Counted from the first letter of the stretch, positions 33,193 through 43,100 are shown. The stretch: 64,000 nucleotides of DNA from Vogesella urethralis (GCF_007644045.2 NZ_VMDW02000099.1:124001-188000), one strand, 5' to 3'. The notes: a model not told the origin generated them from the letters alone. Program-made: numbers and translations.

Positions 33193-33357
33193 ATGCAAAC
33201 CTGGATGTGTCTGATCTGCGGCTTTATCTACGACGAAGCGGCCGGTCGCCCCGAAGACGGCATCCCCCCGGGCACCAAGTGGGAAGACGTGCCGATGAAC
33301 TGGACCTGCCCCGATTGTGACGCCCGCAAGGACGACTTTGAAATGATGGCGTTCTAG
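33193..33357 (+). CDS. rubA: rubredoxin
   Basis: 54-aa iron protein with the four iron-binding cysteines C6, C9, C39 and C42 (CLIC and CPDC) and the family sequence GFIYDEAAGRPEDGIPPGTKWEDVP. It is a small cytoplasmic electron carrier, full length for the family. It is divergent from thiD and 29 bases upstream of the M48 lipoprotein gene. Confidence 0.96.
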   Translation: MQTWMCLICGFIYDEAAGRPEDGIPPGTKWEDVPMNWTCPDCDARKDDFEMMAF

Positions 33358-33386
33358 CCATCGGCAAGCAGAAAGGCTTACGCGAC

Positions 33387-34196
33387 ATGAACAAGCTGGC
33401 TATCCGTATCTCCGCCGCGCTGGTGCTGGGCGCCGCGCTGGCAGGCTGTGTCAACACCACCTCCAGCGGCGAGGTGGGGGTCAAGCGCAAGCAGTTCGTG
33501 CTGCTGTCCTCGCAAGAGGTGGATCAGCAGTCTGCCCTGGCCTACAGCCAGGAACTGGCCAAGGCCAAGAAAGCCGGCGCGCTGAACGCCGACCCGGCCA
33601 CCACCCGCCGCGTGCGTGCCATTTCCGACCGCCTGATCCGCCAGGTGGGTGCTTTCCGTCTGGACGCGATGAAATGGCAGTGGGAAGTGAACGTAGCCAG
33701 CGTGGACGAACTGAACGCCTACTGCATGGCGGGCGGCAAGATCATGGTGTACACCGGGCTCATCGATAAACTGAAAGCCACCGACGACGAGCTGGCCACG
33801 GTGATCGGCCACGAAATCGCCCACGCCTTGCGCGAGCACAGCCGTGAAGGCATGAGCGAGGAGTACGCCAAGCAGGCCGGTCTCAACATCGTGGGCCAGC
33901 TAGCCGGGCTGTCGCAAAGCTCGATGCAGTTGGCCGCACTGGCCACCGACGTGGCGCTGTCCAAGCCGCACAGCCGGGTGATGGAAACCGAAGCCGACAC
34001 CATCGGCCTGGAGCTGATGGCGCGTGCCGGTTACAACCCGCAGGCGTCGGTATCGCTGTGGCAGAAGATGATGAAAGCCGGTGGCGGCAGCGGGCCGGGC
34101 TTTTTGTCGACCCACCCGTCCGGCGAGGCGCGCATTGGCGAGCTGCAACGGTTGATCCCCAAGGTGATGCCGCTGTACCAGGCCGCCAAGCGCTAA
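33387..34196 (+). CDS. M48-family periplasmic metalloprotease lipoprotein
   Basis: 269-aa lipoprotein with lipobox ALAGC (cysteine about 21). The zinc motif is HEIAHALREHSRE (about residue 142), with the third ligand in ETEADTIGLELMARAGY. It resembles the LoiP/YcaL/BepA-like group of outer-membrane quality-control proteases, without the TPR domain of BepA. It should act on misfolded envelope proteins at the inner face of the outer membrane. Confidence 0.92.
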   Translation: MNKLAIRISAALVLGAALAGCVNTTSSGEVGVKRKQFVLLSSQEVDQQSALAYSQELAKAKKAGALNADPATTRRVRAISDRLIRQVGAFRLDAMKWQWEVNVASVDELNAYCMAGGKIMVYTGLIDKLKATDDELATVIGHEIAHALREHSREGMSEEYAKQAGLNIVGQLAGLSQSSMQLAALATDVALSKPHSRVMETEADTIGLELMARAGYNPQASVSLWQKMMKAGGGSGPGFLSTHPSGEARIGELQRLIPKVMPLYQAAKR

Positions 34197-34202
34197 GGCC
34201 GC

Positions 34203-34216
34203 GTTTCACGTGAAAC
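34203..34216. promoter_or_regulatory. parS-like palindrome, perfect 14-base core
   Basis: GTTTCACGTGAAAC is identical to the 14-base core of the consensus ParB-binding site TGTTTCACGTGAAACA. The GTG in its right half (34210) is the start codon of the next gene. Confidence 0.7.
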
Positions 34217-34560
34217 TTACCCCCGCCCAGCTGGACCAACTGCACGCTGCCGCGCTGGCGCTACCCGGCGCCGGCAGCGAGCTGCTGTGGGACGGCGTGA
34301 CGGTGCTGAAGGTGGAAGGCAAGATGTTTGCTACCTTTGTGGCCGACGCGCTGGCCTACAAGGTGGCGGACGCTGACTTTCTGGCGCTGTCCGGCCTGCC
34401 CGGCGTGCGGCCGGCGCCGTACCTGGCGCGGGCGCACTGGATCAGCGTCGCCAGCACCGAGGCGCTGACCCTGGCCGAGCTGCAGGCCGGCCTGGCCGCA
34501 TCGCACCGGCTGGTGCTCTCCAAACTCCCCAAGAAAGTACGCACCGCGTACGGACTGTGA
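34210..34560 (+). CDS. MmcQ/YjbR-family protein
   Basis: 116-aa small alpha/beta protein of the MmcQ/YjbR (CyaY-like fold) family, described as double-wing DNA-binding-like. It has WDGVTVLKVEGKMFATF, a typical core strand pair, and SHRLVLSKLPKKVRTAYGL at the end. The start is a GTG that lies inside a parS-like palindrome; no good ribosome site is visible and no other start fits, so expression may be weak or coupled to the upstream protease gene 13 bases away. Confidence 0.82.
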   Translation: MKLTPAQLDQLHAAALALPGAGSELLWDGVTVLKVEGKMFATFVADALAYKVADADFLALSGLPGVRPAPYLARAHWISVASTEALTLAELQAGLAASHRLVLSKLPKKVRTAYGL

Positions 34561-34562
34561 CC

Positions 34563-34979
34563 ATGGCCTACCTGTATATCAAGGCGTTTCACCTGTTTTT
34601 TGTTGTGTCGTGGTTTGCCGGCCTGTTCTACCTGCCGCGTCTGTTTGTGAACCTGGCCATGGCCACGCCCGGCGCCGAGTACGACCGCCTGCTGCTGATG
34701 TCGCACAAGCTGCTGCGTTTCATGACGCCGCTGGGCGTGCTGGCCATGGTGCTGGGCCTGGTACTGTGGCTGGGTTACGGCGTAAGCGGCGGTTGGCTGC
34801 ACGCCAAGCTCACGCTGGTGGCTGGCCTGATCGCCTACCACGGCTACTGTTTCAAGCTGCAGCGCGATTTCGTGGCGCGGCAGAACGCGCGCAGCCACGT
34901 GTGGTTCCGCTTCTTCAACGAGCTGCCGGTGCTGGTGCTGCTGGCCGTGCTCATCCTTGTGATCGTGAAACCGTTCTGA
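34563..34979 (+). CDS. hemJ: protoporphyrinogen IX oxidase, HemJ type
   Basis: 138-aa membrane protein with four helices. The family signature is at the N-terminus (YIKAFHLFFVVSWFAGLFYLPRLFV), with the conserved His-10, and a later AKLTLVAGLIAYHGYC carries the conserved lysine and histidine. HemJ oxidises protoporphyrinogen IX, the step before iron insertion into haem. hemL, also in this window, starts the same pathway. The ATG at 34563 is preferred over the GTG at 34557. It overlaps the next lipoprotein gene by one base. Confidence 0.92.
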   Translation: MAYLYIKAFHLFFVVSWFAGLFYLPRLFVNLAMATPGAEYDRLLLMSHKLLRFMTPLGVLAMVLGLVLWLGYGVSGGWLHAKLTLVAGLIAYHGYCFKLQRDFVARQNARSHVWFRFFNELPVLVLLAVLILVIVKPF

Positions 34980-35389
34980 TGAAACTGCTGCTCCCCGCCC
35001 TGCTGGTGGCCTTGCTGGCCGGCTGCCAGCGCGACGACTGTACCGACGGTGTGTTCGTGTTGTCCGGCAGCGACTGGGGCGACGCCCCGGCCGCCACCAC
35101 CGCTGCCCTGCCCGGCAAACTGCTGCCCGGCCAGGTGCCCCCCGGCCTGCAGCGTGCCAGCGATGGCCACTACCCCGGCACCAAGGCCTACTGCAGCGTG
35201 ATTGCTGCGCGCAGCGACTATAGCGATGCGCTGAAAGGCGGCCGCCTGCAGCCGGGCCAGCCCTGGTATGTGTACCGGCTGGACGCGCGTTGGCCGCAGG
35301 ATGTCTACCCTTACCGCGAGGCCGACTGGCGCCTGAAAGCCCCGGCCCGCCCCATCAAGAAAGAGGAATCCCATGGCAGTGGAAATTGA
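34979..35389 (+). CDS. small lipoprotein of unknown function
   Basis: 136-aa protein with a short signal and lipobox (LLAGC, cysteine about 14). The mature domain is small and contains FVLSGSDWGDAP, SVIAARSDYSDALKGG and WYVYRLDARWPQDVYPYREADW. No known family is evident. It overlaps HemJ (one base) and the CYTH gene (17 bases), so it is part of the operon. Confidence 0.78.
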   Translation: MKLLLPALLVALLAGCQRDDCTDGVFVLSGSDWGDAPAATTAALPGKLLPGQVPPGLQRASDGHYPGTKAYCSVIAARSDYSDALKGGRLQPGQPWYVYRLDARWPQDVYPYREADWRLKAPARPIKKEESHGSGN

Positions 35390-35834
35390 ACGCCGCTTCC
35401 GCGTCAACGGTGACGCCTGGCGTGGCCTGGCCGAAGGCGTGCGCTACCGGCAGGGTTACCTGTCGGTAGAAAAAGAGCGCACCGTGCGCGTGCGGGTGGT
35501 GGGCGACCAAGCCTGGCTGACGCTGAAAGGCCAGATCAGCGACATCAGCCGCCACGAGTTCGAATACACCATTCCGGTAGCCGAGGCGCAAACCATCATG
35601 GACGCCATGTGCCCGATGGTGGTGGACAAGCTGCGCTACCGCATCGAACTGGGCGGTTTTGTGTGGGAAGTGGACGAGTTCTTCGGCGAAAACGCCGGCC
35701 TGGTGCTGGCCGAGATCGAGCTGACGTCGGAAGATACGCCGTTCGATAAGCCGGCGTGGCTGGGCGAAGAAGTCACCTTCGACGGCCGCTTCACCAACGC
35801 CTACCTGTCGAAAAACCCATTCAGCCGCTGGTAA
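35373..35834 (+). CDS. CYTH-domain triphosphate tunnel phosphatase
   Basis: 153-aa single CYTH domain. The signature reads EIERRF at residues 4-9, a variant of ExExK, followed by the tunnel strands YRQGYLSVEKERTVRVRVVGDQAWLTLKGQ, KLRYRIELGGFVWEVDEFFGENAGLVLAEIEL. Small bacterial CYTH proteins usually hydrolyse inorganic triphosphate in the cytoplasm. The length is typical of the Nitrosomonas-type enzyme. It ends the protease-to-CYTH gene run. Confidence 0.93.
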   Translation: MAVEIERRFRVNGDAWRGLAEGVRYRQGYLSVEKERTVRVRVVGDQAWLTLKGQISDISRHEFEYTIPVAEAQTIMDAMCPMVVDKLRYRIELGGFVWEVDEFFGENAGLVLAEIELTSEDTPFDKPAWLGEEVTFDGRFTNAYLSKNPFSRW

Positions 35835-35845
35835 GCGGTACGGCA

Positions 35846-35856
35846 GGTTGGCCGCC
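35846..35856 (+). repeat. 11-base word, one-mismatch intergenic copy
   Basis: GGTTGGCCGCC twelve bases after the CYTH stop. Confidence 0.6.
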
Positions 35857-35878
35857 CCGCCTGTGGGCCGTTTCCAGC

Positions 35879-35914
35879 AATGGCCGCCACCCCTGTGGGT
35901 TGGCGGCCATTTTC
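35879..35914 (+). terminator. rho-independent terminator between convergent genes
   Basis: AATGGCCGCCA and TGGCGGCCATT form an 11-bp stem with an 11-base loop, followed by TTC. The end overlaps the stop codon of the LysR gene on the other strand. Confidence 0.75.
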
Positions 35915-36797
35915 ATGCCTGCCTTGCGGGCACAGGCTGGCCAATGGCGGCCAGCGCCCGGCCAAACAACGCGGCCAGCGCGCGCGCTTGCGGGTGCTGG
36001 CTGCCGGGTGGCCGGTACACCGCCAGCGGCACGGTGCCCAATGGCGGCAGGCGCGGGTGGCGGCATACCACGCTGTCTGACGGTGCGGTGTCCGGCAGCA
36101 GGCCGGCCACGCCAAGACCGGCGCGCACTGCCGCCTGCACCGCCGGCAGGCTGGCGCTTTCGAATACGATGCGCCACGGCTGGCCGGCTTGCTCCAGCGC
36201 CGCCAGCATGCGGTCGCGCCAGCTGCACGGCGGCGCAAACAGCACCAGCGGCAAAGGGCCGTCCGGCAGCGTGAAGTAGCGGTCGGCGTACCAGTACAGC
36301 GGGCAGCCGTGGGTTTCGTCGGCCACCACCGCTGCCGGCTGCTGCGGCAGTGGGGTACACACCATGATGTCCAGCTCGCCCTGCGCCAGCGCCGGGAACA
36401 AGCCCTTGCTCAGCCCTAGCTGCACCGACAGCCGCAGGCCGGGCTGATGGGCGGCGAAATCGGCCAGCACCTGCGGCAGGCAGCTGCCGGCCAGGTCTTC
36501 CAGCAGGCCGATGCGCAGCGGTGCGCTGTCGGCGTCGGCGCTGGCGTAGTGGCCGGTAATGCCGTCGGTCAGCGCCAGCAGGCGGCGGGCATGGGGCAGC
36601 AGCCGCTCGCCGGCGGGTGTCAGCACCACGCCGCGCGTGCTGCGCTGTAGCAGGGTGTTGCCTAGCTGTTGTTCCAGCTTGCGCAGTTGCAGGCTCAGCG
36701 CCGGTTGCGTCTTGTTCAGCTGTTGCGCGGCACGGTTGATGCTGCCGTGGTTGACGATGCTGACAAAGCTGCGCAGCAGGCTGGTATCGAGGTCCAT
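35913..36797 (-). CDS. LysR-family transcriptional regulator
   Basis: 294-aa LysR regulator (helix-turn-helix GSINRAAQQLNKTQPALSLQLRKLEQQLG). It is divergent from an EamA-like transporter, with a classical LysR box in the 101-base gap. It probably controls the transporter and itself. Confidence 0.93.
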   Translation of the reverse strand: MDLDTSLLRSFVSIVNHGSINRAAQQLNKTQPALSLQLRKLEQQLGNTLLQRSTRGVVLTPAGERLLPHARRLLALTDGITGHYASADADSAPLRIGLLEDLAGSCLPQVLADFAAHQPGLRLSVQLGLSKGLFPALAQGELDIMVCTPLPQQPAAVVADETHGCPLYWYADRYFTLPDGPLPLVLFAPPCSWRDRMLAALEQAGQPWRIVFESASLPAVQAAVRAGLGVAGLLPDTAPSDSVVCRHPRLPPLGTVPLAVYRPPGSQHPQARALAALFGRALAAIGQPVPARQA

Positions 36798-36801
36798 GGT
36801 T

Positions 36802-36816
36802 ATAAGCCTTGCTTAT
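36802..36816. promoter_or_regulatory. LysR box (T-N11-A dyad)
   Basis: ATAAGCCTTGCTTAT has perfect 6-bp arms with a 3-base centre and fits the T-N11-A rule. It lies five bases upstream of the regulator start and about 80 bases upstream of the transporter start. Confidence 0.7.
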
Positions 36817-36898
36817 GATCGTGCTCGGAAATGGCAGTCTACCTATAGCGCCGGCCAGTCGCTAGCATGGGCCATTGTCCATGTTTGCGGAGTGCACC

Positions 36899-37309
36899 AT
36901 GTATCTGGCTGCCTTGTTGCTGGCGGTTGCCGGCTCCATTGTTTATCACCTATCGATCAAGCAGGTGCCTGCCGGGGTCAACCCTTTCCTGTCGCTGGCC
37001 ATCAGCTACGGCCTGGCCATGCTGGTGTGTCTGGCCGCCCTGCCCTGGGTGCCGGGCAGCCGCCAGCTGGCGGCGGTGGACTGGAGTAGCGCCGGCGTGG
37101 CGCTGGGCATTCTCGGCATCGAGTTGGGTTTTTTGCTGGCCTACCGTGCCGGCTGGAGCATGGGCGTGGCCGGCCTCAGCAGCACCGTGCTCAGCACCGT
37201 ACTGCTGTTGCCGCTGGGTTACTGGCTATTCCGCGAGACGCAGTCGTGGCCGCGGCTGGCCGGCGCCGGGCTGAGCTTGACGGGGCTGTGGCTGATGCTG
37301 CAGAAATAA
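36899..37309 (+). CDS. EamA/DMT-family small membrane transporter
   Basis: 136-aa protein with four to five membrane helices, about half the size of a full EamA exporter. It shows one repeat unit: GSIVYHLSIKQVPAGVNPFLSLAISYGLAMLVCL, then the later LSSTVLSTVLLLPLGYWLFRE typical of the family. Such half-size members work as dimers. The start at 36899 follows GCGGAG. It exports or imports an unknown small metabolite under the divergent LysR protein. Confidence 0.85.
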   Translation: MYLAALLLAVAGSIVYHLSIKQVPAGVNPFLSLAISYGLAMLVCLAALPWVPGSRQLAAVDWSSAGVALGILGIELGFLLAYRAGWSMGVAGLSSTVLSTVLLLPLGYWLFRETQSWPRLAGAGLSLTGLWLMLQK

Positions 37310-37322
37310 GCCCCCGCCGCCT

Positions 37323-37333
37323 TGCGGCCAACC
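37323..37333 (-). repeat. GGTTGGCCGCA word, exact intergenic copy
   Basis: TGCGGCCAACC in the 35-base gap between the transporter and the next gene. Confidence 0.88.
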
Positions 37334-37344
37334 TGGCCTGCGCC

Positions 37345-37965
37345 ATGTTCTATCTGATTGCCTTGATCTTGCTGGCGCTGCCCGTGGCGCTGCTCGCCTT
37401 GTTGTTGCTGGCCTGGCGTCACCTGCCACGCTGGGGGGTTGCCGTGCTGATGCTGCTTCTGCTGGGCGGGCCGGCGGCCTGGTACCACCACACCGAGCAA
37501 GCCTGGGCGCTGCAGGTGGTACCGGCGGCGCTACAGGTAGAGCGCATCGCTTACCGGCTGGAAGAAAGCTGGGGCATCGGCCCCGGCGGCAACGAGGCGG
37601 GTATTCGCGTGTACCTGCTGCCACCGGCGGTAGCGGCCGATATCGTGCGCCGTGGCCAGGCGTTTTTTGACACCATGCTGCCCAACCCCGACCAGGCCGC
37701 CCGCGACTGGCGTGGCGATTACGACCAGTGGCAGGCGACGCCAGTGGCGCTGGATCAACGCTGGGGCGCGCCGGCAGGCCAACGCCAGCTGGTGCTGACC
37801 GACTACATTTGCCGCTACGGTTTTTGTATCGATATCGACCCCGCCGTGGCGCAACAGGCCACCGCGGCGTTGCGCGAACCGGGCAGTTACTACGCCTACG
37901 GCCGCATCGGCCTGCTGCTGGTCAGCCCGCGCCAACAAAGGGTGTATTACCTGATCAACGGCTGA
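37345..37965 (+). CDS. membrane-anchored protein of unknown function
   Basis: 206-aa protein. Two hydrophobic helices (residues 2-45) are followed by a soluble domain with VRRGQAFFDTMLPNPDQAARDWRGDYDQWQATPV and LVLTDYICRYGFCIDIDP. No family is recognised. The segment YICRYGFC has two cysteines that could form a periplasmic disulfide, fitting the thioredoxin-like gene downstream, but this is speculation. Confidence 0.75.
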   Translation: MFYLIALILLALPVALLALLLLAWRHLPRWGVAVLMLLLLGGPAAWYHHTEQAWALQVVPAALQVERIAYRLEESWGIGPGGNEAGIRVYLLPPAVAADIVRRGQAFFDTMLPNPDQAARDWRGDYDQWQATPVALDQRWGAPAGQRQLVLTDYICRYGFCIDIDPAVAQQATAALREPGSYYAYGRIGLLLVSPRQQRVYYLING

Positions 37966-38055
37966 TACGCGCGGGCTTGCGCCGTGCGGCTACGCTTGGC
38001 GCTGGGTCATCGGCTGCGCTACCTTGTCGGCAGTCCCTTTTGCCGGAGCCCCGCC

Positions 38056-38388
38056 ATGCCCTATCTCGCCACCTATTCCCCCGACGCGCCCGACCGCGCC
38101 ACGCTGGACGCCCTGCCCGGCCCTGTTTTGCTGGAGTTTGGCGCCGGCTGGTGCCCACATTGCCAGGCAGCGCAGCCGGCCATCGAACAGCTGCTGCAGC
38201 AGGCGCCGCCATGGCAGCACGTGAAGGTGGAAGACGGCGCTGGCCGCCGCTTGGGGCGTAGCTTTCGCGTCAAACTGTGGCCGACGTTGATCCTGCTGCA
38301 CGGCGGTGTAGAGCTGGGCCGCGTGGTGCGGCCAACCTCGGCTGCCGAGCTGGCGCCACTGCTGGCCTTGCTGCCGGCGGCGGGTTAG
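38056..38388 (+). CDS. thioredoxin-like protein (WCPHC)
   Basis: 110-aa single-domain thioredoxin fold. The active site is FGAGWCPHCQAAQP (cysteines about 33 and 36) and the cis-proline loop is VKLWPTLIL. The CPHC motif is more oxidising than CGPC, but no signal peptide is present. The ATG at 38056 has GGAG upstream. It carries an exact 11-base word (38327-38337) encoding R-P-T. Confidence 0.88.
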   Translation: MPYLATYSPDAPDRATLDALPGPVLLEFGAGWCPHCQAAQPAIEQLLQQAPPWQHVKVEDGAGRRLGRSFRVKLWPTLILLHGGVELGRVVRPTSAAELAPLLALLPAAG

Positions 38389-38421
38389 GCAAGCCTCGCT
38401 CCTCCCCCTTGGGTTGCAAAG

Positions 38422-38454
38422 CCGCAAGGCAGCAAGCTGCCTTGCGGCCAACGA
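38422..38454. terminator. strong hairpin merged with the 11-base word
   Basis: GCCGCAAGGCAG (38422-38433) and CTGCCTTGCGGC (38438-38449) form a perfect 12-bp stem with loop CAAG. The right arm runs into TGCGGCCAACG, a one-mismatch word. There is no T-tract, so termination is likely but not certain. The rest of 38389-38699 holds no gene; hemL promoter elements are expected at its end. Confidence 0.6.
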
Positions 38455-38699
38455 TTGATGACGTTCCCCCTGGCCGCGTGAACGCAGTGTTAGCGCCCGC
38501 CGGTGGCCTTGCGCGCCGATTTGCCGGACAATCCTGCCCTGACAAAGACGCCCGCCACAGGGCGCCGCGAATGGATACAGGTCAACGCCTGCCCCGGTAA
38601 CTGACCGTATCCTGACCGACAGGATGCAGCACGGCGGCCCTGCGCCGCCCGATACCCCATTAGCCCGTGCGGCGTGCGACGCCGCCAGAAAGGAATACG

Positions 38700-39977
38700 A
38701 TGTCCCGCAATCTCGAGCTGTTTGAACGTGGCAAGCAGGTGATCCCCGGTGGCGTGAACTCGCCGGTACGTGCCTTTGGTCAGGTAGGCGGTACACCGCG
38801 CTTCGTGAAGCGCGCGGAAGGCGCCTACTTCTGGGACGCCGACGACAAGCAGTACCTGGACTACGTGGGCAGCTGGGGCCCGGCCATCCTGGGCCACGCC
38901 CATCCCGAGGTGGTGAAGGCGGTGCAGGATGCCGCGGTGGGCGGCCTGTCTTTCGGTGCCCCGACCGAAGGCGAGATCGAGATCGCCGAAGAAATCTGCA
39001 AGCTGCTGCCGTCGGTAGAACAGGTGCGCCTGGTGAGCTCCGGTACCGAAGCCACCATGAGCGCCATCCGCCTGGCGCGCGGCTTTACCGGCCGTGACCT
39101 GATCGTGAAGTTCGAAGGCTGCTACCACGGCCATTCCGACAGCCTGCTGGTGAAAGCCGGCTCCGGCCTGCTTACCTTCGGCAACCCGTCGTCCGGCGGT
39201 GTACCGGCCGATTTCACCCAGCACACGCTGGTGCTGCAGTACAACGACGTGCAGCAGCTGGCCGACACCTTCAAGGAGCTGGGCGACAAGATTGCTTGCG
39301 TGATCCTGGAGCCGATCGCCGGCAACATGAACCTGATCAAGCCGTCGGCCGAGTTTGTGCAGGCGCTGCGCAGCCTGACCGAGCAGCACGGCGCGGTGCT
39401 GATCTACGACGAGGTGATGACCGGTTTCCGCGTTGGCCTGCAGTGCGCGCAAGGCCTGCACGGTATTACCCCCGACCTCACCACCATGGGCAAAGTGATT
39501 GGCGGCGGCATGCCGCTGGCCGCGTTTGGCGGCCGTGCCGACATCATGGCCAAGATCGCGCCGCTGGGTAATGTGTACCAGGCCGGTACGCTGTCCGGTA
39601 ACCCGCTGTCGGTGGCCGCCGGCCTTACCACGCTGCGCCTGATCCAGCAGCCGGGCTTCTTCGACACCCTGGGCCAACGCAGCGCCCGCCTGGCGGCCGG
39701 CCTGGCCGATGCCGCCCGTGCTGCCGGCGTGCCGATGACCACCGACAGTGTGGGCGGCATGTTCGGCTTCTACTTCAGCGACCGCGTGCCCACCAGCTAT
39801 GCCGAAGCCACGCAGTGCGACATCCCGCGCTTCAAGGCCTTCTTCCACGCCATGCTGGACGAAGGCGTGTACCTGGCGCCGTCCGCGTACGAAGCCGGCT
39901 TCATCTCCATTGCCCACACCGACGCGCTGGTAGAAGACACCATCGCCGCCGCCGGTCGCGCGCTGGCCCGCATCTAA
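38700..39977 (+). CDS. hemL: glutamate-1-semialdehyde 2,1-aminomutase
   Basis: 425-aa PLP enzyme converting glutamate-1-semialdehyde to 5-aminolevulinate, the first dedicated haem precursor in the C5 pathway. Motifs: [10 protein letters not shown] near the start, [16 protein letters not shown], the PLP aspartate in [13 protein letters not shown] and the Schiff-base lysine in [19 protein letters not shown] (about 264). AGGAA precedes the ATG. It lacks downstream partners and is followed by about 220 non-coding bases. Confidence 0.97.
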   Translation: MSRNLELFERGKQVIPGGVNSPVRAFGQVGGTPRFVKRAEGAYFWDADDKQYLDYVGSWGPAILGHAHPEVVKAVQDAAVGGLSFGAPTEGEIEIAEEICKLLPSVEQVRLVSSGTEATMSAIRLARGFTGRDLIVKFEGCYHGHSDSLLVKAGSGLLTFGNPSSGGVPADFTQHTLVLQYNDVQQLADTFKELGDKIACVILEPIAGNMNLIKPSAEFVQALRSLTEQHGAVLIYDEVMTGFRVGLQCAQGLHGITPDLTTMGKVIGGGMPLAAFGGRADIMAKIAPLGNVYQAGTLSGNPLSVAAGLTTLRLIQQPGFFDTLGQRSARLAAGLADAARAAGVPMTTDSVGGMFGFYFSDRVPTSYAEATQCDIPRFKAFFHAMLDEGVYLAPSAYEAGFISIAHTDALVEDTIAAAGRALARI

Positions 39978-40104
39978 GCCTGCCGGCTGTACCGCTCCGC
40001 GCCGCCCGCGTCATGCCGGCGGCGTTTTTGCGTCTATTGCCAGCGTGTGTGCGTGGCAGCCGGCGCCCGCTTCACGTAGTATTACGGGTTTGTCCAAGCT
40101 GCAG

Positions 40105-40115
40105 GGTTGGCCGCA
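40105..40115 (+). repeat. GGTTGGCCGCA word, exact intergenic copy
   Basis: Exact copy 80 bases upstream of the helicase gene. Confidence 0.88.
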
Positions 40116-40194
40116 TCTTGTCGCCGCTTTGTGGTTTGGTTGGGATAATTGCCGTCCGGCAGCCGCTTGCCGGTGGCCATGTTTTACAGGCCTT

Positions 40195-43100
40195 ATGACT
40201 GCGCTTTCCACCGATTTCACGCTGGACACCCTGCCCGCCCACACCATGGCCGTGCTGCATGCGCTGGCGCTGTTGCCGGCCGGCGAATCCAAAGCCGCGC
40301 TGCTGGCCCTGCTGCAGCTGAACCTGATTCGCGACGAGCACGGCAAAGCCGTCAACGGCGACAAATTGGGCGTAATCCTGGGCGACCTGGAACACCGCGG
40401 CGCCATCCTGCGCACCGCCGGCCTGCCCTACCGCATCGCGCCGGCGGCGCGCAACGCCGTGCTGCTGCAACTGATGGACGAGCAGGCCGAGCTGTCGGCT
40501 TGGGCCGAGCTGTTGTGCGAACACCTGCCGTTGCCGCGCAACCAGTGGGACGTGCCTACTGCCACCGCCATCCAGCTGCGGCTGTGGCTGGCCATCCTGC
40601 AGGGCAAGGCCGAACCCACCCAGCAGTGGCTGGCGCAGTACCAGCAGCTGATGCAGGCCGGTGGCGCCACGCCGCAGCCGCCGTTCAAGCGCCTGTTCGC
40701 CAACGCCGCCGGCCGCCAGCTGTTCGACCGCCTCGACGACGACATCCAGGTGCTGCTGCTGCAAGACTACCTGCCGGACGCCAACTGGCGGCTGGACCAC
40801 TTTGCCGAAGGCTACCACTACGCGCTGTCGCGGCTGGACGACGGCTACCGCGACTGGGAAGACCTCACCGCCCAGCTGTTGCTGCAAAGCCTGTGGCGCG
40901 CCGACTTCGAGCAGATCCGCCAGCCCGGCGCCGAAGGCGACGGCCTGCCGGTGGCCCGCCTGTGCTACCTGCCGGTACTGCAAGGCCGCTTTGCCGAGGC
41001 GCTGTCGATGCTTGATACCTGGCTGGCCGACCTGCGCAGCCAGACCGGCAAGCGCACGGTAGACCTGCCGGCTCCGCTCACCGCTTTTCATTGCCTGGCG
41101 CTGATCGGCAGCCAGGACAAAGCGCGCCAGGCGCAGCTGAAGCAAGCCATCGCCAGCGGCATCCGCCAGCGTTTCGGCCACGGCTACTACGTGCTGCAAC
41201 ACCTGCTGGTGCTGCTGGAAGGCGGCGCCCTGAATGCCAACCTGCAACTGCCGGACGCCAGCGCCCTCAGCGGTGTGGACGGCCTGCTGGTGGCCTTGGC
41301 CGCCTACTGGCTGGACGCGCGCAGCGCGCGCACCCCGGCGTGGCAGCAGGCCTTGGCCGCCCAGCGCGACCTGATGCTGGAAGAAGGCTACGACTGGGTA
41401 GCCGAAGAGTGGGCCGCGCTGCTGGAGTACCAGTTCGGCGTGCGCCGCAGCCGCCCGGGCTGGCACGCCGAACGCGGCCTGCAGCCATTGGTGCAGGCCT
41501 GGCGCCGCCAGGAAGCCTGGCAGCACGCGCTGAACGCGCTGAAGCTGCTGGGTGCCGGCAAATCAACCGAGAACAAGGCAACCGTGGATAGCAAGCAAAC
41601 CCGGCTGGCGTGGCTGCTCACGCTGGCCCCGCACGGCGCGCTGCTGGAGCCGCGCGAACAGAAACTGGGCGCCAAGAAGCAATGGAGCAAGGGCCGCGCC
41701 GTGGCGCTGCGCCGCTTGCTGGACGAGCCGGAAAGCTTCGATTACCTGCAGGAAGCCGACCGCCAGCTGCTGCGCTACATCCGTACCCACCACGACCAGC
41801 ACCACTACGCCACCAGCAGCGCCTGGGAGCTGGACGCCGAAAAAGCCCTGCCCTGTCTGGTGGGCCACCCGGCCGTGTTCTGGGGCGATGCCCCCGACGT
41901 GCACATCGACGTGGTGGCCGGCAGCGTGGCGCTGCAACTGCAGGAAAGCGACGCCCAGATCCGCCTGCGCCTGTCGCCGGCCAAGATCACCGCCGACAGC
42001 GAAGTGGTGTGGGAAAAAGACACCCCGACGCGGCTGCTGGTGTACAGCGTCAGCCGCGAAATCCGCCAGATCGCCGCCATTCTGGGGCGCGAGCTCACCG
42101 TGCCGGTAGCCGCCAAGGCGCAGCTGGTGGAAGCCGTCACCAGCATCGCACCGCTGGTGCCCATCCATTCCGACCTGCCCGAGTTGGCCGCCAACGTCGA
42201 CGCGGTGCCGGCCGACGGCACGCTGTACGCCCACCTGCTGCCACTGGCGCAGGGGCTGCGTTTGCAGCTGCTGGTGCGGCCGCTGCCCGGTGGCAGCTGG
42301 AGCCGCCCCGGCCAGGGCCTGGAAACCATCGTCGGCGAGCTGGACGGCCGCACGGTGCAAACCCAGCGCCGCCTGAAAGCCGAAAAAGCCGCGCTGCAAA
42401 AAGTGCTGGACGCCTGCCCCGGCCTGGCCGCCGCCGAAAGTGACGGCCAGGAATGGCAGCTGCCGGACCCGCAAGCCGCGCTGCAAGTGCTGTCCGAACT
42501 GCAGGCGCTGGACGCCAGCCTGCTGGCTTGCGTGTGGCCGGAAGGCGAACGCATGCGCATCAAGGGCCGTCGCGGCCTGCCGCAGCTGGCGATGGGCCTG
42601 AAGCAACAGGGCGACTGGTTCGTGTTGAGCGGCCAGCTGACGCTGGACGACGGCCGCGTGTTGCAGTTGAAAGAGCTGCTGGCGCTGGTGCAGAACCAGC
42701 CCGGCCGTTTTCTGCAGCTGGGCGACGACGACTGGCTGGCACTGACCGACGTGATGAAAAAGCGGCTGGACGAGCTGGCGCTGCTGGCCGACCACGCCGG
42801 CAAGGACGGGGTTTACCTGTCGGCACTGAACGCCCCGCTGCTGGCCGAGTTGGCCGGTGAAGTGGGCGAATTCGACGCCGACGACGGCTGGCAGCAACAG
42901 CTGGCCACGCTGGAAAGCCTGCGTGACTACCAGCCGCAGGTGCCGTCCACGCTGCAGGCCACGCTGCGCGACTACCAGCAGGAAGGCTTTGCCTGGATGT
43001 CGCGTCTGGCGCGCTGGGGTGTAGGCGCCTGCCTGGCCGACGACATGGGCCTGGGCAAGACGGTACAAACGCTGGCCATGCTGCTTGACCGCGCACCGCA

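Noticed and set aside
38490-39917. Minus-strand frame of 475 codons opposite hemL
   Set aside because: Antisense shadow of an unmistakable hemL.
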